From the NCBI GenBank assembly GCA_021800645.1, contig JAJYYT010000022.1, positions 1 through 12,566 on the forward strand: a stretch of DNA of 12,566 nucleotides, given 5' to 3'. The translations under genes and the position numbers were made by a program. This document shows, in pieces, positions 1-11,341 of this stretch. This stretch comes from Actinomycetes bacterium (lineage in GTDB: Bacteria > Actinomycetota > Acidimicrobiia > Acidimicrobiales > RAAP-2). The number at the start of each line of letters is the position of its first letter. Position 1 is the first letter of the stretch. Under the pieces are notes generated by a model that did not search any database, was not told where the DNA came from, and saw nothing but the letters and a program-made list of their open reading frames with translations.

Positions 1-1
1 C

Positions 2-1009
2 CCGCTGTGGCAGGTGACGCGCTTCGCGGCTCCCGGCCTCATGGCGGGGAACGTCGGCGTGCTCAAGCACGCGGCCAACGTGCCGCAGTCGGCGCTCTAC
101 GTCGAGGAGCTCTTCCGGCGCGCGGGGTACCCCGAGGGCGCGTTCACGACGCTGCTCATCTCGTCGTCCGACGTCGCGCCGGTGATCGAGGACGAGCGGA
201 TCGCCGCCGTGACCCTCACGGGGAGCGAGCAGGCCGGCGCCGCGGTCGCCGGGACCGCGGGTCGGGTGCTCAAGAAGTGCGTGCTCGAGCTCGGGGGCTC
301 GGACCCGTTCATCGTGACGAGGACGGCGGACCTCGAGCGATCCGCAGCGGTGGCCGTGACCGCGCGCGTCCAGAACAACGGTCAGTCCTGCATCGCGGCG
401 AAGCGCTTCATCGTGGACGCAGAGGTCTACGACGAGTGGGTGGACCGTTTCACCGCGGGCATGGCCGCGCTTCGGGTCGGCGACCCGATGGACCCCGCGA
501 CCGACGTCGGCCCGCTCGTCACGGAGGCGCAGCGCAAGGAGATCGCCGCCCAGGTCGACGATGCTCGCGAGAAGGGCGCGACCATCGCCTGCGGCGGCTC
601 GATGATCGAGGGCCCCGGGTGGTACTACGAGCCGACGGTGCTGCTCGACGTCACCACCGACATGCGCGTGCTGCGGGAAGAGGTGTTCGGCCCGGTCGCC
701 ACGGTCGAGCGGTACACGGACCTCGACGAGGCGATCCGCATCGCCAACCGCACGCAGTACGGCCTCGGCTCGAGCATCTGGACGCGAGACGCCGCCGACC
801 GCGATCGCCTCGTGGCTGGCATCGAGGCGGGGCAGGTCTTCGTGAACACCATGGTCGCCTCCTCCCCGGAGCTGCCATTCGGCGGGATCAAGCGGTCCGG
901 GTACGGCCGGGAGCTGAGCGGGATGGGGATCAAGGAGTTCTGCAACGCGAAGTCCGTGCGCGAAGATCCCGGTGCTTCCGTGCCGACGACTGCCGACGCA
1001 GCCGATTGA
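2..1009 (+). CDS. Aldehyde dehydrogenase, succinate-semialdehyde dehydrogenase type (5' truncated)
   Basis: The reading frame is open from base 2 to the TGA at 1007-1009, so the N-terminal part lies outside the window. The product belongs to the NAD(P)-dependent aldehyde dehydrogenase superfamily, which oxidises an aldehyde to its acid in the cytoplasm. Visible motifs in order are PLWQVTRFAAPGLMAGN near the cut end, the general-base segment LELGGSDPF (Glu codon 287-289), the nucleophile segment NNGQSCIAAKRF (Cys codon 389-391), EEVFGPVATVE and the C-terminal FGGIKRSGYGREL. The wording of these motifs resembles succinate-semialdehyde dehydrogenases (GabD-like, ALDH5 group), but aldehyde specificity cannot be proven from sequence. 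About 335 codons remain of a usual 450-490. The short C-terminal tail after FCNAKSVR is not conserved. It converges on the gene at 1100-1594 and shows no functional link to it. Confidence 0.93.
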   Translation, partial: PLWQVTRFAAPGLMAGNVGVLKHAANVPQSALYVEELFRRAGYPEGAFTTLLISSSDVAPVIEDERIAAVTLTGSEQAGAAVAGTAGRVLKKCVLELGGSDPFIVTRTADLERSAAVAVTARVQNNGQSCIAAKRFIVDAEVYDEWVDRFTAGMAALRVGDPMDPATDVGPLVTEAQRKEIAAQVDDAREKGATIACGGSMIEGPGWYYEPTVLLDVTTDMRVLREEVFGPVATVERYTDLDEAIRIANRTQYGLGSSIWTRDAADRDRLVAGIEAGQVFVNTMVASSPELPFGGIKRSGYGRELSGMGIKEFCNAKSVREDPGASVPTTADAAD

Positions 1010-1099
1010 CCGACCCGGCCATCCGCGTCGCAGAGATCGGTCCCGTCCCAGAGGTCGCTCCGTCGAAGGGGCCGGTCCCGTTGGGAGCTCTGTCCTTCG
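1010..1099. other. Convergent intergenic spacer, no clear terminator
   Basis: This is a 90-bp gap between two convergent genes. It contains two copies of CGGTCCCGT and a weak long-range complementarity between GACCCGGCC near 1012-1020 and GGCCGGTC near 1071-1078. No strong hairpin with a T-tract is visible. Confidence 0.4.
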
Positions 1100-1594
1100 C
1101 TATTGGCCAGCTGTGACCATCTCCATCTCGACGGGGCGCACGCGGAACGAGACCCTGTCGACTTCGATCCCGTCGAGCCAGAACGAGAAGTAGTACGGCC
1201 CCACGTCGTCGAGCGGCTTGCCGTACAGAGGGAACACGACCGGCATCACCAGATCCGAGCCCGGAGGCAGCTCGGCGGGCCGGCCGAAATGGAAGGCGGT
1301 CCTGATCATCCCCCTCTCACCCTCCGGCAGGTGGTCCTGAGGCCGGTAGTTGATCGGCACCCGACGCGGCCGGGGACCATCGAAGATCAGCTCCACGTGC
1401 AGCTCGTGCTGCTGGTCCGTCGCGTGCCAGGGAATCTGCAGGACCACCGCCAGCGCGACGTGCACGGGGTACGGGGGCTCACCGACCACTGCGATGTCGG
1501 TGACGTTCCCCCCACAGACGTACAGCTTGGTCCCGATCGCCTCCGCGTACTCGCAGATCAGCGCCTTGGCGGTCATCTCTCCGGGTCCCGGCAT
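1100..1594 (-). CDS. DUF6941-like small protein of unknown function
   Basis: This is a roughly 164-residue protein. Its opening (AKALICEYAEAIGTKLYVCGG), followed by a VALAVVLQIPW strand, an HELHVELIFDGP strand and a closing YYFSFWLDGIEVDRVSFRV strand, matches my memory of the DUF6941 family. That family consists of small, probably all-beta proteins of unknown function, common in actinobacteria. No signal peptide, membrane segment or catalytic motif is seen. In-frame ATGs lie at 1600, 1594 and 1576. The one at 1594 is chosen because GGAGAG sits 6 nt upstream (1601-1606). The other two directly abut a GGAGAG, because a 12-bp segment (GGAGAGATGACC) is repeated 24 bp apart. The frame stays open further upstream to 1654 without a better start. 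The gene is divergent from the cysteine desulfurase and convergent with the dehydrogenase, so it is probably monocistronic. Its function cannot be inferred from its neighbours. Confidence 0.75.
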   Translation of the reverse strand: MPGPGEMTAKALICEYAEAIGTKLYVCGGNVTDIAVVGEPPYPVHVALAVVLQIPWHATDQQHELHVELIFDGPRPRRVPINYRPQDHLPEGERGMIRTAFHFGRPAELPPGSDLVMPVVFPLYGKPLDDVGPYYFSFWLDGIEVDRVSFRVRPVEMEMVTAGQ

Positions 1595-1606
1595 GGTCAT
1601 CTCTCC
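1571..1606 (-). repeat. 12-bp direct repeat duplicating RBS and start codon
   Basis: GGAGAGATGACC occurs twice on the minus strand (1606-1595 and 1582-1571), exactly 24 bp apart and so in frame. Each copy contains a Shine-Dalgarno-like GGAGAG fused to an ATG. Only the ATG between the copies, at 1594, has normal spacing from a GGAGAG. Confidence 0.7.
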
Positions 1607-1818
1607 GATCTCGCGTGGTAGCCGTTCGGAGGATCCGATCGCTGCCGTGCGCAAGGCTACGGGACGCTCGCAGGACGGCTCACGTACCCCTTAGGAGATC
1701 CGTCTCCCCGAAGGGGATACCGTGGGTTCCGGGTCGGCGACACCGTTTGACCCGCTGCGGGCGATCCGGTGTCGCTCGGCTGTTCGGAGGATTCGTAGCA
1801 ACGGGACGAAGGGTCACG
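1595..1818. other. Divergent intergenic region upstream of cysteine desulfurase
   Basis: This 224-bp spacer must hold promoters for both divergent genes. A TTGACC (1747-1752) could serve as a plus-strand -35 element, but no convincing -10 lies 16-19 bp downstream. A GGAGG at 1786-1790 has no start codon at a usable distance. The hairpin at 1687-1716 is the only strong structure. Confidence 0.35.
1687..1716. promoter_or_regulatory. Two-part stem-loop in divergent spacer
   Basis: CCCCTT (1687-1692) pairs with AAGGGG (1711-1716). Inside it GGAGA (1694-1698) pairs with TCTCC (1703-1707) around a TCCG tetraloop, with an A/CCG internal loop between the stems. It lies 102 bp upstream of the desulfurase ATG and about 93 bp upstream of the DUF6941-like start. 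It could be a leader structure, a terminator of upstream transcription or a protein-binding palindrome. No T-tract follows on the plus strand. Confidence 0.4.
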
Positions 1819-6575
<4,757 letters not shown>

Positions 6576-6579
6576 ACCG

Positions 6580-6641
6580 CTCCGCTTCCTCTGCGCCTCC
6601 CTTGCGCTTCCCCTCCTCCTCTCCTCCGCTTCCTCTGCGCC
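6580..6641. repeat. 18-bp direct repeat pair in convergent spacer
   Basis: CTCCGCTTCCTCTGCGCC occurs at 6580-6597 and again at 6624-6641, 44 bp apart, separated by a pyrimidine tract. It lies in the 67-bp gap between the ends of ligA and the pucR-family gene. The minus strand is almost all purine except in the GCGC parts. No gene lies here. Confidence 0.8.
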
Positions 6642-6651
6642 GTTACGGCGC
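6637..6651. terminator. Short hairpin at pucR stop codon, possible bidirectional terminator
   Basis: GCGCCG (6637-6642) pairs perfectly with CGGCGC (6646-6651) around a TTA loop. That TTA is the complement of the TAA stop of the minus-strand regulator gene. A 6-bp GC stem between convergent genes fits a terminator role, but no T-tract follows, so this is only a candidate. Confidence 0.35.
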
Positions 6652-8322
6652 TCGGTGACGGCGGGCGCCCAGCACGTCCGGCGAGCGGTCCGGCCCGGCT
6701 CCGACCTGGGACGCGAGGAGGGCCACGTGCAGCGCCACGCGTACCTCGGGCACCTCGAGGTCGCGTCCGAGCACGGAGGCGAGGCGTTCGAGGGAGTGGT
6801 AGAAGGACGCGCGGCTCATGTGGCTGTGTGCCGCCGCCGCAGATTTGTTCCCCGAAGAGCTCAAGAATGCGGCGAGGACGTCGACGAGGCGGGTCCCGTG
6901 CTGCTCGTCGTGCTCCCACAGCGGGCGGAGCTGGCTTGCGACGAACCGTTGGACGCGAGGGTCGTCACCGAGGAGGCGCAGCAGTCCTCGCAGCTCGATG
7001 TCGTGGATGGTCGAGACGCGCGCGTCGCCGGAGCCGAGCATGGCACGTGCCGCTTCGTCTGCGTCCGCGAAGGCTCTCGTGAGGTCCTCGAGATCCGGGT
7101 CCTCCGCGAGGAAGGCCGCACCCACCGCGAGGCACTCGGGAGGCCCCGCGTAGCCCTGCCGCAGCTCCGTCGCGACGATCCCGGCCCGGTCCGCATGCGT
7201 CTCGTGGGGCGGGACGGCGATGAGCGCGCAGACGAGGTCGTCGCGTAGCTGTCCCACGACGGCGACCGTGCGGGTGCGCTCCACCGCTTGGACGACGGCC
7301 TGCTCATGGCAGAAGGGAGATGCGGAGCGCACCGCGAGCGCCGTCAGCCGGTGTGGGCGCAGCGTCACGCCGAGGGAGCGTGCCCGTACGTGCAGCTCGT
7401 TGACAGAGCTGCATCGGCCGTTCACGACGTCCTCGATCAGGTCCCGCTGCGCAGCGTGCTCGAGCGACGCCGGCGTTCCTGCGAGGAGCCATCCGACGGC
7501 CAGCATCGACCCGCCCGTCTCCAGCACCGCCTGGTGGAGCACCTGCGGCGCGTCCTCGAGGAGGAGGACCACTCGTCCGCGCGGCTGGCCGGACGGCTGG
7601 ACCGGGGCCGCCAGCCATCCGGGACCGCGCTCGCCCAGGCGCCTGCTCCGGGCCTCCCAGCCGGCGAGCAGCACCTCGAGCGGCACTGTGGCGGCCGCCA
7701 CCGCCAACGGCCGGTGGGCAGGCCCTTCGAACACCACGGGACAGTGCGCGAGCTCGCTCATCAGCGACACCACGTCGTTCGGGGAGGCGGCCGGGCCGAG
7801 GGCGTGGAACGCTCTGTGCACGTGCTCTTGGATCCGGAGCTGGGCGAGCTGGCCGTGGAGGATCCGCGCGTGCACGGCTTCGGTGATCGCGACGAACGGG
7901 ACCTCCCGCTCCAGCGCGATGAGCGGCAGCTCCCACTTCTCGGCCGCGACGACCAGCTCGCGCGGCATCTGGGTGAAGCGGCGCACGAGCTCGATGCCCA
8001 GGCCGCTGACGCCGGCTTCTGCCAGCTCCCGGATGTACTCGGCGAGCGCGTCGTGGCCCTCTGGAAGCGCAATGCCCGTCGTGAGGATGAGCTCTCCGCC
8101 TCGCAGCAGCTGGGCGATGTCGGGGACCTCGGCCACGTGGACCCAGCGCACCGGCCGCAGCAGGCGGCTCCGGCCAGCCATCACACGGGGGTGTGCCGCC
8201 TGCACCTCCTCGATGCCCAGCACGTCCGCGACGGTGACGATGCTGGCATCCCTCAGAGGCGTGACCTCGGTGTCGGCCACCGCTCGGGATGATACAGACA
8301 CGCTGGAGCGACGCAGCGCCAC
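6643..8322 (-). CDS. PucR-family transcriptional regulator
   Basis: This is a cytoplasmic DNA-binding regulator of about 559 residues. The N-terminal PucR sensory domain starts at VTVADVLGIEEVQAAHPRV (about residue 29) and continues through VRWVHVAEVPDIAQLLRGGELILTTG and GVSGLGIEL to about residue 155. A middle variable region follows. The C-terminal PucR-type helix-turn-helix occupies about 479-538, with LVDVLAAFL, NKSAAAAHSHMSRASFYHSLERLASVLG and DLEVPEVRVALHVAL. The family is named for the Bacillus purine-catabolism regulator; actinobacterial members control varied catabolic and transport genes, often adjacent ones. The start is uncertain: GTG 8322 has no Shine-Dalgarno, and GTG 8280 (545 residues) lies just downstream of a TATCAT (8296-8291) and could be leaderless. 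It is divergent from a sugar-type ABC importer, which I infer to be its target. The inducer is unknown. Confidence 0.92.
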   Translation of the reverse strand: MALRRSSVSVSSRAVADTEVTPLRDASIVTVADVLGIEEVQAAHPRVMAGRSRLLRPVRWVHVAEVPDIAQLLRGGELILTTGIALPEGHDALAEYIRELAEAGVSGLGIELVRRFTQMPRELVVAAEKWELPLIALEREVPFVAITEAVHARILHGQLAQLRIQEHVHRAFHALGPAASPNDVVSLMSELAHCPVVFEGPAHRPLAVAAATVPLEVLLAGWEARSRRLGERGPGWLAAPVQPSGQPRGRVVLLLEDAPQVLHQAVLETGGSMLAVGWLLAGTPASLEHAAQRDLIEDVVNGRCSSVNELHVRARSLGVTLRPHRLTALAVRSASPFCHEQAVVQAVERTRTVAVVGQLRDDLVCALIAVPPHETHADRAGIVATELRQGYAGPPECLAVGAAFLAEDPDLEDLTRAFADADEAARAMLGSGDARVSTIHDIELRGLLRLLGDDPRVQRFVASQLRPLWEHDEQHGTRLVDVLAAFLSSSGNKSAAAAHSHMSRASFYHSLERLASVLGRDLEVPEVRVALHVALLASQVGAGPDRSPDVLGARRHRAP

Positions 8323-8342
8323 CGGCTACCCGTCAGCCGGTC

Positions 8343-8353
8343 GACAACATGTC
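8343..8353. promoter_or_regulatory. Candidate operator, GACA-N3-TGTC copy 1
   Basis: GACAACATGTC is an interrupted palindrome with perfect 4-bp arms. A second copy with the same arms and spacing lies 32 bp downstream, about three helical turns. The site is 21 bp upstream of the regulator's GTG 8322. Assigning it to the PucR-type protein is inference. Confidence 0.4.
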
Positions 8354-8374
8354 TTCATCCGACCGTCACGTCCA

Positions 8375-8385
8375 GACAGTTTGTC
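8375..8385. promoter_or_regulatory. Candidate operator, GACA-N3-TGTC copy 2
   Basis: GACAGTTTGTC repeats the arms of the copy at 8343-8353. It ends 2 bp before a possible -35 element (TTGAAG, 8388-8393), a position suited to an activator acting on the importer promoter. The regulator that binds it is not shown by the sequence. Confidence 0.4.
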
Positions 8386-8387
8386 CA

Positions 8388-8416
8388 TTGAAGCTCTCCC
8401 TTCGGCGTCCCACACT
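8388..8416 (+). promoter_or_regulatory. Weak promoter candidate for the ABC importer operon
   Basis: TTGAAG (8388-8393) and CACACT (8411-8416) are 17 bp apart and match the -35 and -10 consensus at 4/6 and 3/6 positions. A poor -10 would fit a promoter that needs an activator. Initiation here would place the whole 10-bp repeat array in the 5' leader. Confidence 0.2.
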
Positions 8417-8444
8417 GTCGAGACGAGAAGTGCAAGAAGAGAAG

Positions 8445-8534
8445 CAAGAGAAGTCAAGACAAGGCACGAGAAGCCAAGAGCGAGCAAGAGTAGGCAAGAT
8501 AAATCAAGAGAAGTCAAGACAAGTCAAGAGACGT
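8445..8534 (+). repeat. 10-bp purine-rich direct repeat array, 9 units
   Basis: Nine contiguous 10-bp units share the form CAAGAGAAGT, most starting CAAGA (8445, 8455, 8475, 8485, 8495, 8505, 8515, 8525; the one at 8465 starts CACGA). Related out-of-phase units occur upstream from about 8419. A perfect 19-bp copy, CAAGAGAAGTCAAGACAAG, lies at 8445-8463 and 8505-8523. The array ends 9 bp before the ribosome-binding site of the binding-protein gene. The period equals about one helical turn. The array is not an obvious coding repeat because 10 is not a multiple of 3. Confidence 0.9.
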
Positions 8535-8556
8535 AGGGACGACGGAGGGGGCAACA

Positions 8557-9771
8557 ATGCCAGGCGTACCAGTACCAGCAAACAGGTCGCGGTCCGTGCG
8601 CGGAGGCCGCCCGCACCTCGGTTCCGGCCGCAGGCGCAGGCCGCTCGTGGTGGCGGCAGCTCCGGTCGCGGCGGTCCTGCTCCTCGCAGGGACGACCGTC
8701 CTCGCAGGGACCTCGGTGTCGGGCGCGGCGAGCCCGAAGGGACTCGCGGCTGCCAGAGCGGTCGTGGACGAGTACAGCAGGGTCCCGACCTTCAAGGCCC
8801 CCGGACCTGCCTTCGACGCGAAGAAGCTCGACGCCGGCAAGACGCTGTTCAGCGTCCCGGTCGACAGCCAGGACCAGTTCGTCCAGATCCTGGAGAACGA
8901 CATGGCGGCGGTGGCGAAGAAGGTCGGCATCCACTTCGTCGACTACACGAACGACGGGAACCCCTCGACATGGGTGAAGGGCATGCAGGAGGCGACGGCG
9001 GAGAAGGCCAACCTCATCGACCTGCTCGCCGGCATCAACCCGGAGCAGCTGACGCCCGAGGTCAAGGCCGCGAGAGCGGCGCACATTCCCGTGGTCGCCT
9101 CGGACGCGTACAGCATCGGGCAGAAGTCCGACCCGCTGCTCACCGGGGTCGTGGACGTGCCCTACGACGGTGCCGGGACGATCATGGCCGACTGGACGAT
9201 CGTGAACAGCGGCGGCCACGCGGACGCGCTCGTGATCGAGTCGAACGACGTCGTCTCGAGCCCCACAGAGGCCAAGGCGGCGGTGACCGCGTTCCACGAC
9301 AACTGCCCTGCCTGCAAGGTGAAGGTGCTCAACATCCCGGTCGCGGACTGGGCCTCCGACACCCAGACCGAGGTCGAGTCGGCGCTTCGGGCCACACCGA
9401 GCATCGACTACGTGATCCCGGTCTACGACAGCCAGTCCCAGTACATCATCCCTGCCATCAGCCTCGCGGGAGACACGGGCAAGGTGCACATCGTCAGCTA
9501 CGACGGTACCGCGTTCGTCCTCAAGTACCTCCAGGAGCACAACGACGTCGTCATGGACGTCGGCGAGGACCTGAAGTGGATCGCCTGGGCGATCATGGAC
9601 CAGGAGATGCGGATCATGGCCGGGCTGAAGCCCGTGCCGAACGAGAACACGCCCATGATGATCTGGACGGCGAAGAACATCGCCAAGGCTGGCAACCCTC
9701 CCCAGCAGTCGAAGGGGTACGGCACAGGGTTCCAGACGGGGTACGAGAAGCTCTGGGGCCTCTCGCACTGA
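8557..9771 (+). CDS. Secreted sugar-type substrate-binding protein of an ABC importer
   Basis: This 404-residue extracytoplasmic protein resembles the ribose-type periplasmic binding family (Peripla_BP_4). An Arg-rich n-region (residues 10-28) precedes a hydrophobic stretch (29-50) and a plausible cleavage site after SGA (about residue 57). There is no lipobox cysteine, so it looks like a cleaved, secreted protein or an uncleaved anchored one. The core has family-style alternation: LFSVPVDSQDQFVQILENDM, WVKGMQEATAEKANLIDLL, GINPEQLTPEVKAARAAHIPVVASDA, DYVIPVYDSQSQYIIPAI and VHIVSYDGTAF. A CPAC pair (Cys250, Cys253) could form a disulfide. ATG 8557 has GGAGG 8 nt upstream. The ATPase gene starts 2 nt after its stop. 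The ligand is unknown; sugar is the family default. Confidence 0.9.
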   Translation: MPGVPVPANRSRSVRGGRPHLGSGRRRRPLVVAAAPVAAVLLLAGTTVLAGTSVSGAASPKGLAAARAVVDEYSRVPTFKAPGPAFDAKKLDAGKTLFSVPVDSQDQFVQILENDMAAVAKKVGIHFVDYTNDGNPSTWVKGMQEATAEKANLIDLLAGINPEQLTPEVKAARAAHIPVVASDAYSIGQKSDPLLTGVVDVPYDGAGTIMADWTIVNSGGHADALVIESNDVVSSPTEAKAAVTAFHDNCPACKVKVLNIPVADWASDTQTEVESALRATPSIDYVIPVYDSQSQYIIPAISLAGDTGKVHIVSYDGTAFVLKYLQEHNDVVMDVGEDLKWIAWAIMDQEMRIMAGLKPVPNENTPMMIWTAKNIAKAGNPPQQSKGYGTGFQTGYEKLWGLSH

Positions 9772-9773
9772 CG

Positions 9774-11333
9774 ATGGCGGAGGCGACGACATCCGGACCG
9801 CTGCTCGAGATCGAGGGCCTCTCGAAGTCCTTCGGCTCGACGCAGGCGCTCGACCGGGCGTGGCTGAAGGTCATGCCCGGTCGAGTGCACGGGCTCGTCG
9901 GCCAGAACGGCTCGGGCAAGTCGACCCTCGTGAAGGTGCTCGCCGGCTACCACGATCCGGACCCGGGTGCACGCATCGTGATCGGCGGCAGAGAGGTGAC
10001 GCACACACTCGGTGGTGGGGGGAGCCGAGCGAACGGCCTGTACTTCGTGCACCAGGACCTCGGTGTCGTTGGCGCGCTGTCGGTCGCGGAGAACCTCTTC
10101 ATCGACCGGTTCGTCGACCAGCCGAAGGCCTGGGTCCGTTGGCGAGCAGAGCACGCGAAGGCCTCCGAGCTGCTCGCGTCGTTCGGCGTGCGGATCGACC
10201 CTCGTCGCAAGATGGCGGAGCTGCCGGTCGCAGTCCAGGCGATGGTGGTGATCGTGCGGGCCGCGGAGCGCCTGCGCGCCGGCAGCCCGGAGTCCGGCGA
10301 CCGAGGCGGCGTGCTGGTGCTCGACGAGGCGACCGCGTCGCTGCCCCTCGCCGCACGCGACCAGCTGCAGTCGGTCGTGCGTGCCGTCGTCGCCCTTGGG
10401 CACGCCGTGCTGTTCGTTTCGCACTTTCCCGATGAGGTCCTCGAATGGGCGGACCACGTGACGGTCCTGCGCGACGGTCGGGTGGTTGCCGATCGCGAGA
10501 CGCAGGGGATGACCGAAGACGAGCTCGTGGAGCTGATCATCGGACGGCAGATGGAGCCGCATCAGGGCGTGGTGGTCCCCGCCTCGAGCGGCGGGTCGAC
10601 GTCGTCGATGGTCGTGACAGGGCTGACGGGCCAGGAGGTCGACGGGCTCAGCTTCGCGGTCCAGCCCGGAGAGGTGCTCGGCCTGACGGGCCTGGTTGGG
10701 TCGGGCTTCGACGAGGTGGCTCGCATCCTCGGTGGTGCGAGCGTGGCACGCGCAGGCGAGATGGTGCTCGACGGTCGGCGCTGGGACCTGACCGCCTTCT
10801 CCCCGGCGGCGGCGCGCAAGGCGGGTGTCTCGCTCGTCCCCGACGACCGCCACCGCCTCGGCGTGGCACCAGCGCTCACCGTCTCCGAGAACATCTCGCT
10901 CTCGGTGCTCGACCGCTACCGGGGTGTCGCCGGGCGCATCAAGCATCGACGGCTGCGCCAGGAGGTGCGCCGGCTCCTGGCGGACTACGACGTCCGCCCC
11001 CCTGATCCGGACCTGCCGCTCAGGAGCCTCAGCGGCGGGAACCAGCAGAAGGTGGTGATCGCGAAGGCGATGGCCGGTGCGCCGAGGGTCCTGCTCCTCG
11101 ACGAGCCCACGAAAGGCGTCGACGTCGGAGCGCGCTCGGAGATCCTGGAGAAGCTGCGAGACGTGGCGCGCGCCGGAACCGCGGTGGTCTGCTCGACGAC
11201 GGACGCGTCCCAGCTCGAAGATCTCTGCGATCGGGTCCTCGTGCTGCGACGGGGGCGACTGTGCGCCGAGCTGACCGGGGAGGCGATCAATGAGGACCGC
11301 ATCGTCGAGGAGACCTACAGCTCGGTCGTCTGA
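9774..11333 (+). CDS. ABC importer ATPase with two nucleotide-binding domains (RbsA/XylG type)
   Basis: The 519-residue protein carries both ATPase halves that drive a ribose-type importer at the inner face of the membrane. In domain 1 Walker A is GQNGSGKST (43-51) and Walker B ends at Asp184-Glu185 (VLVLDEATAS). Its signature is degenerate, reading LPVAVQ (150-155) instead of LSGGQ-like. In domain 2 Walker A is degenerate, reading GLVGSGFDE (306-314) without the Lys-Ser/Thr. The signature LSGGNQQK (419-426) is intact and Walker B ends at Asp443-Glu444 (LLLDEPTKGVDVG). A degenerate second Walker A is normal for this family, and the weak first signature pairs with it, leaving one canonical ATP site (domain 1 Walker A with domain 2 signature). 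ATG 9774 follows the binding-protein stop by 2 nt, implying translational coupling. Confidence 0.95.
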   Translation: MAEATTSGPLLEIEGLSKSFGSTQALDRAWLKVMPGRVHGLVGQNGSGKSTLVKVLAGYHDPDPGARIVIGGREVTHTLGGGGSRANGLYFVHQDLGVVGALSVAENLFIDRFVDQPKAWVRWRAEHAKASELLASFGVRIDPRRKMAELPVAVQAMVVIVRAAERLRAGSPESGDRGGVLVLDEATASLPLAARDQLQSVVRAVVALGHAVLFVSHFPDEVLEWADHVTVLRDGRVVADRETQGMTEDELVELIIGRQMEPHQGVVVPASSGGSTSSMVVTGLTGQEVDGLSFAVQPGEVLGLTGLVGSGFDEVARILGGASVARAGEMVLDGRRWDLTAFSPAAARKAGVSLVPDDRHRLGVAPALTVSENISLSVLDRYRGVAGRIKHRRLRQEVRRLLADYDVRPPDPDLPLRSLSGGNQQKVVIAKAMAGAPRVLLLDEPTKGVDVGARSEILEKLRDVARAGTAVVCSTTDASQLEDLCDRVLVLRRGRLCAELTGEAINEDRIVEETYSSVV

Positions 11334-11341
11334 GCCGGGGA

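Larger units (their letters stand above)
8323..8556. promoter_or_regulatory. Divergent control region between pucR-family gene and ABC importer
   Basis: This 234-bp spacer is visibly less GC-rich than the genes around it. From the regulator side it holds two GACA-N3-TGTC palindromes (8343-8385), a weak plus-strand promoter candidate, an array of 10-bp purine-rich repeats (8445-8534) and the Shine-Dalgarno GGAGG of the binding-protein gene (8544-8548). No small gene is evident inside it. Confidence 0.6.

Noticed and set aside
1615..1818. Upstream extension of the desulfurase frame from 1615
   Set aside because: The extension has no domain and would be coded through the divergent spacer and its hairpin; ATG 1819 has a GAAGGG at suitable distance.
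8445..8534. 10-bp repeats as a plasmid-type replication iteron array
   Set aside because: There is no replication initiator gene nearby and the units are shorter than typical iterons; position between a regulator and its likely target favours a regulatory role.
8323..8556. Riboswitch in the leader of the importer operon
   Set aside because: The leader is purine-rich and almost unable to fold, and no known aptamer pattern was recognised.
8289..9773. Extension of the ATPase frame upstream to 8289
   Set aside because: This region is coded in another frame as the binding protein with clear family motifs; the ATPase starts at ATG 9774.
9903..10242. Inactive ATPase because of degenerate signature in domain 1 and Walker A in domain 2
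   Set aside because: This asymmetry is normal for RbsA/XylG-type double ATPases and still leaves one canonical composite ATP site, so it is not evidence of a broken gene.
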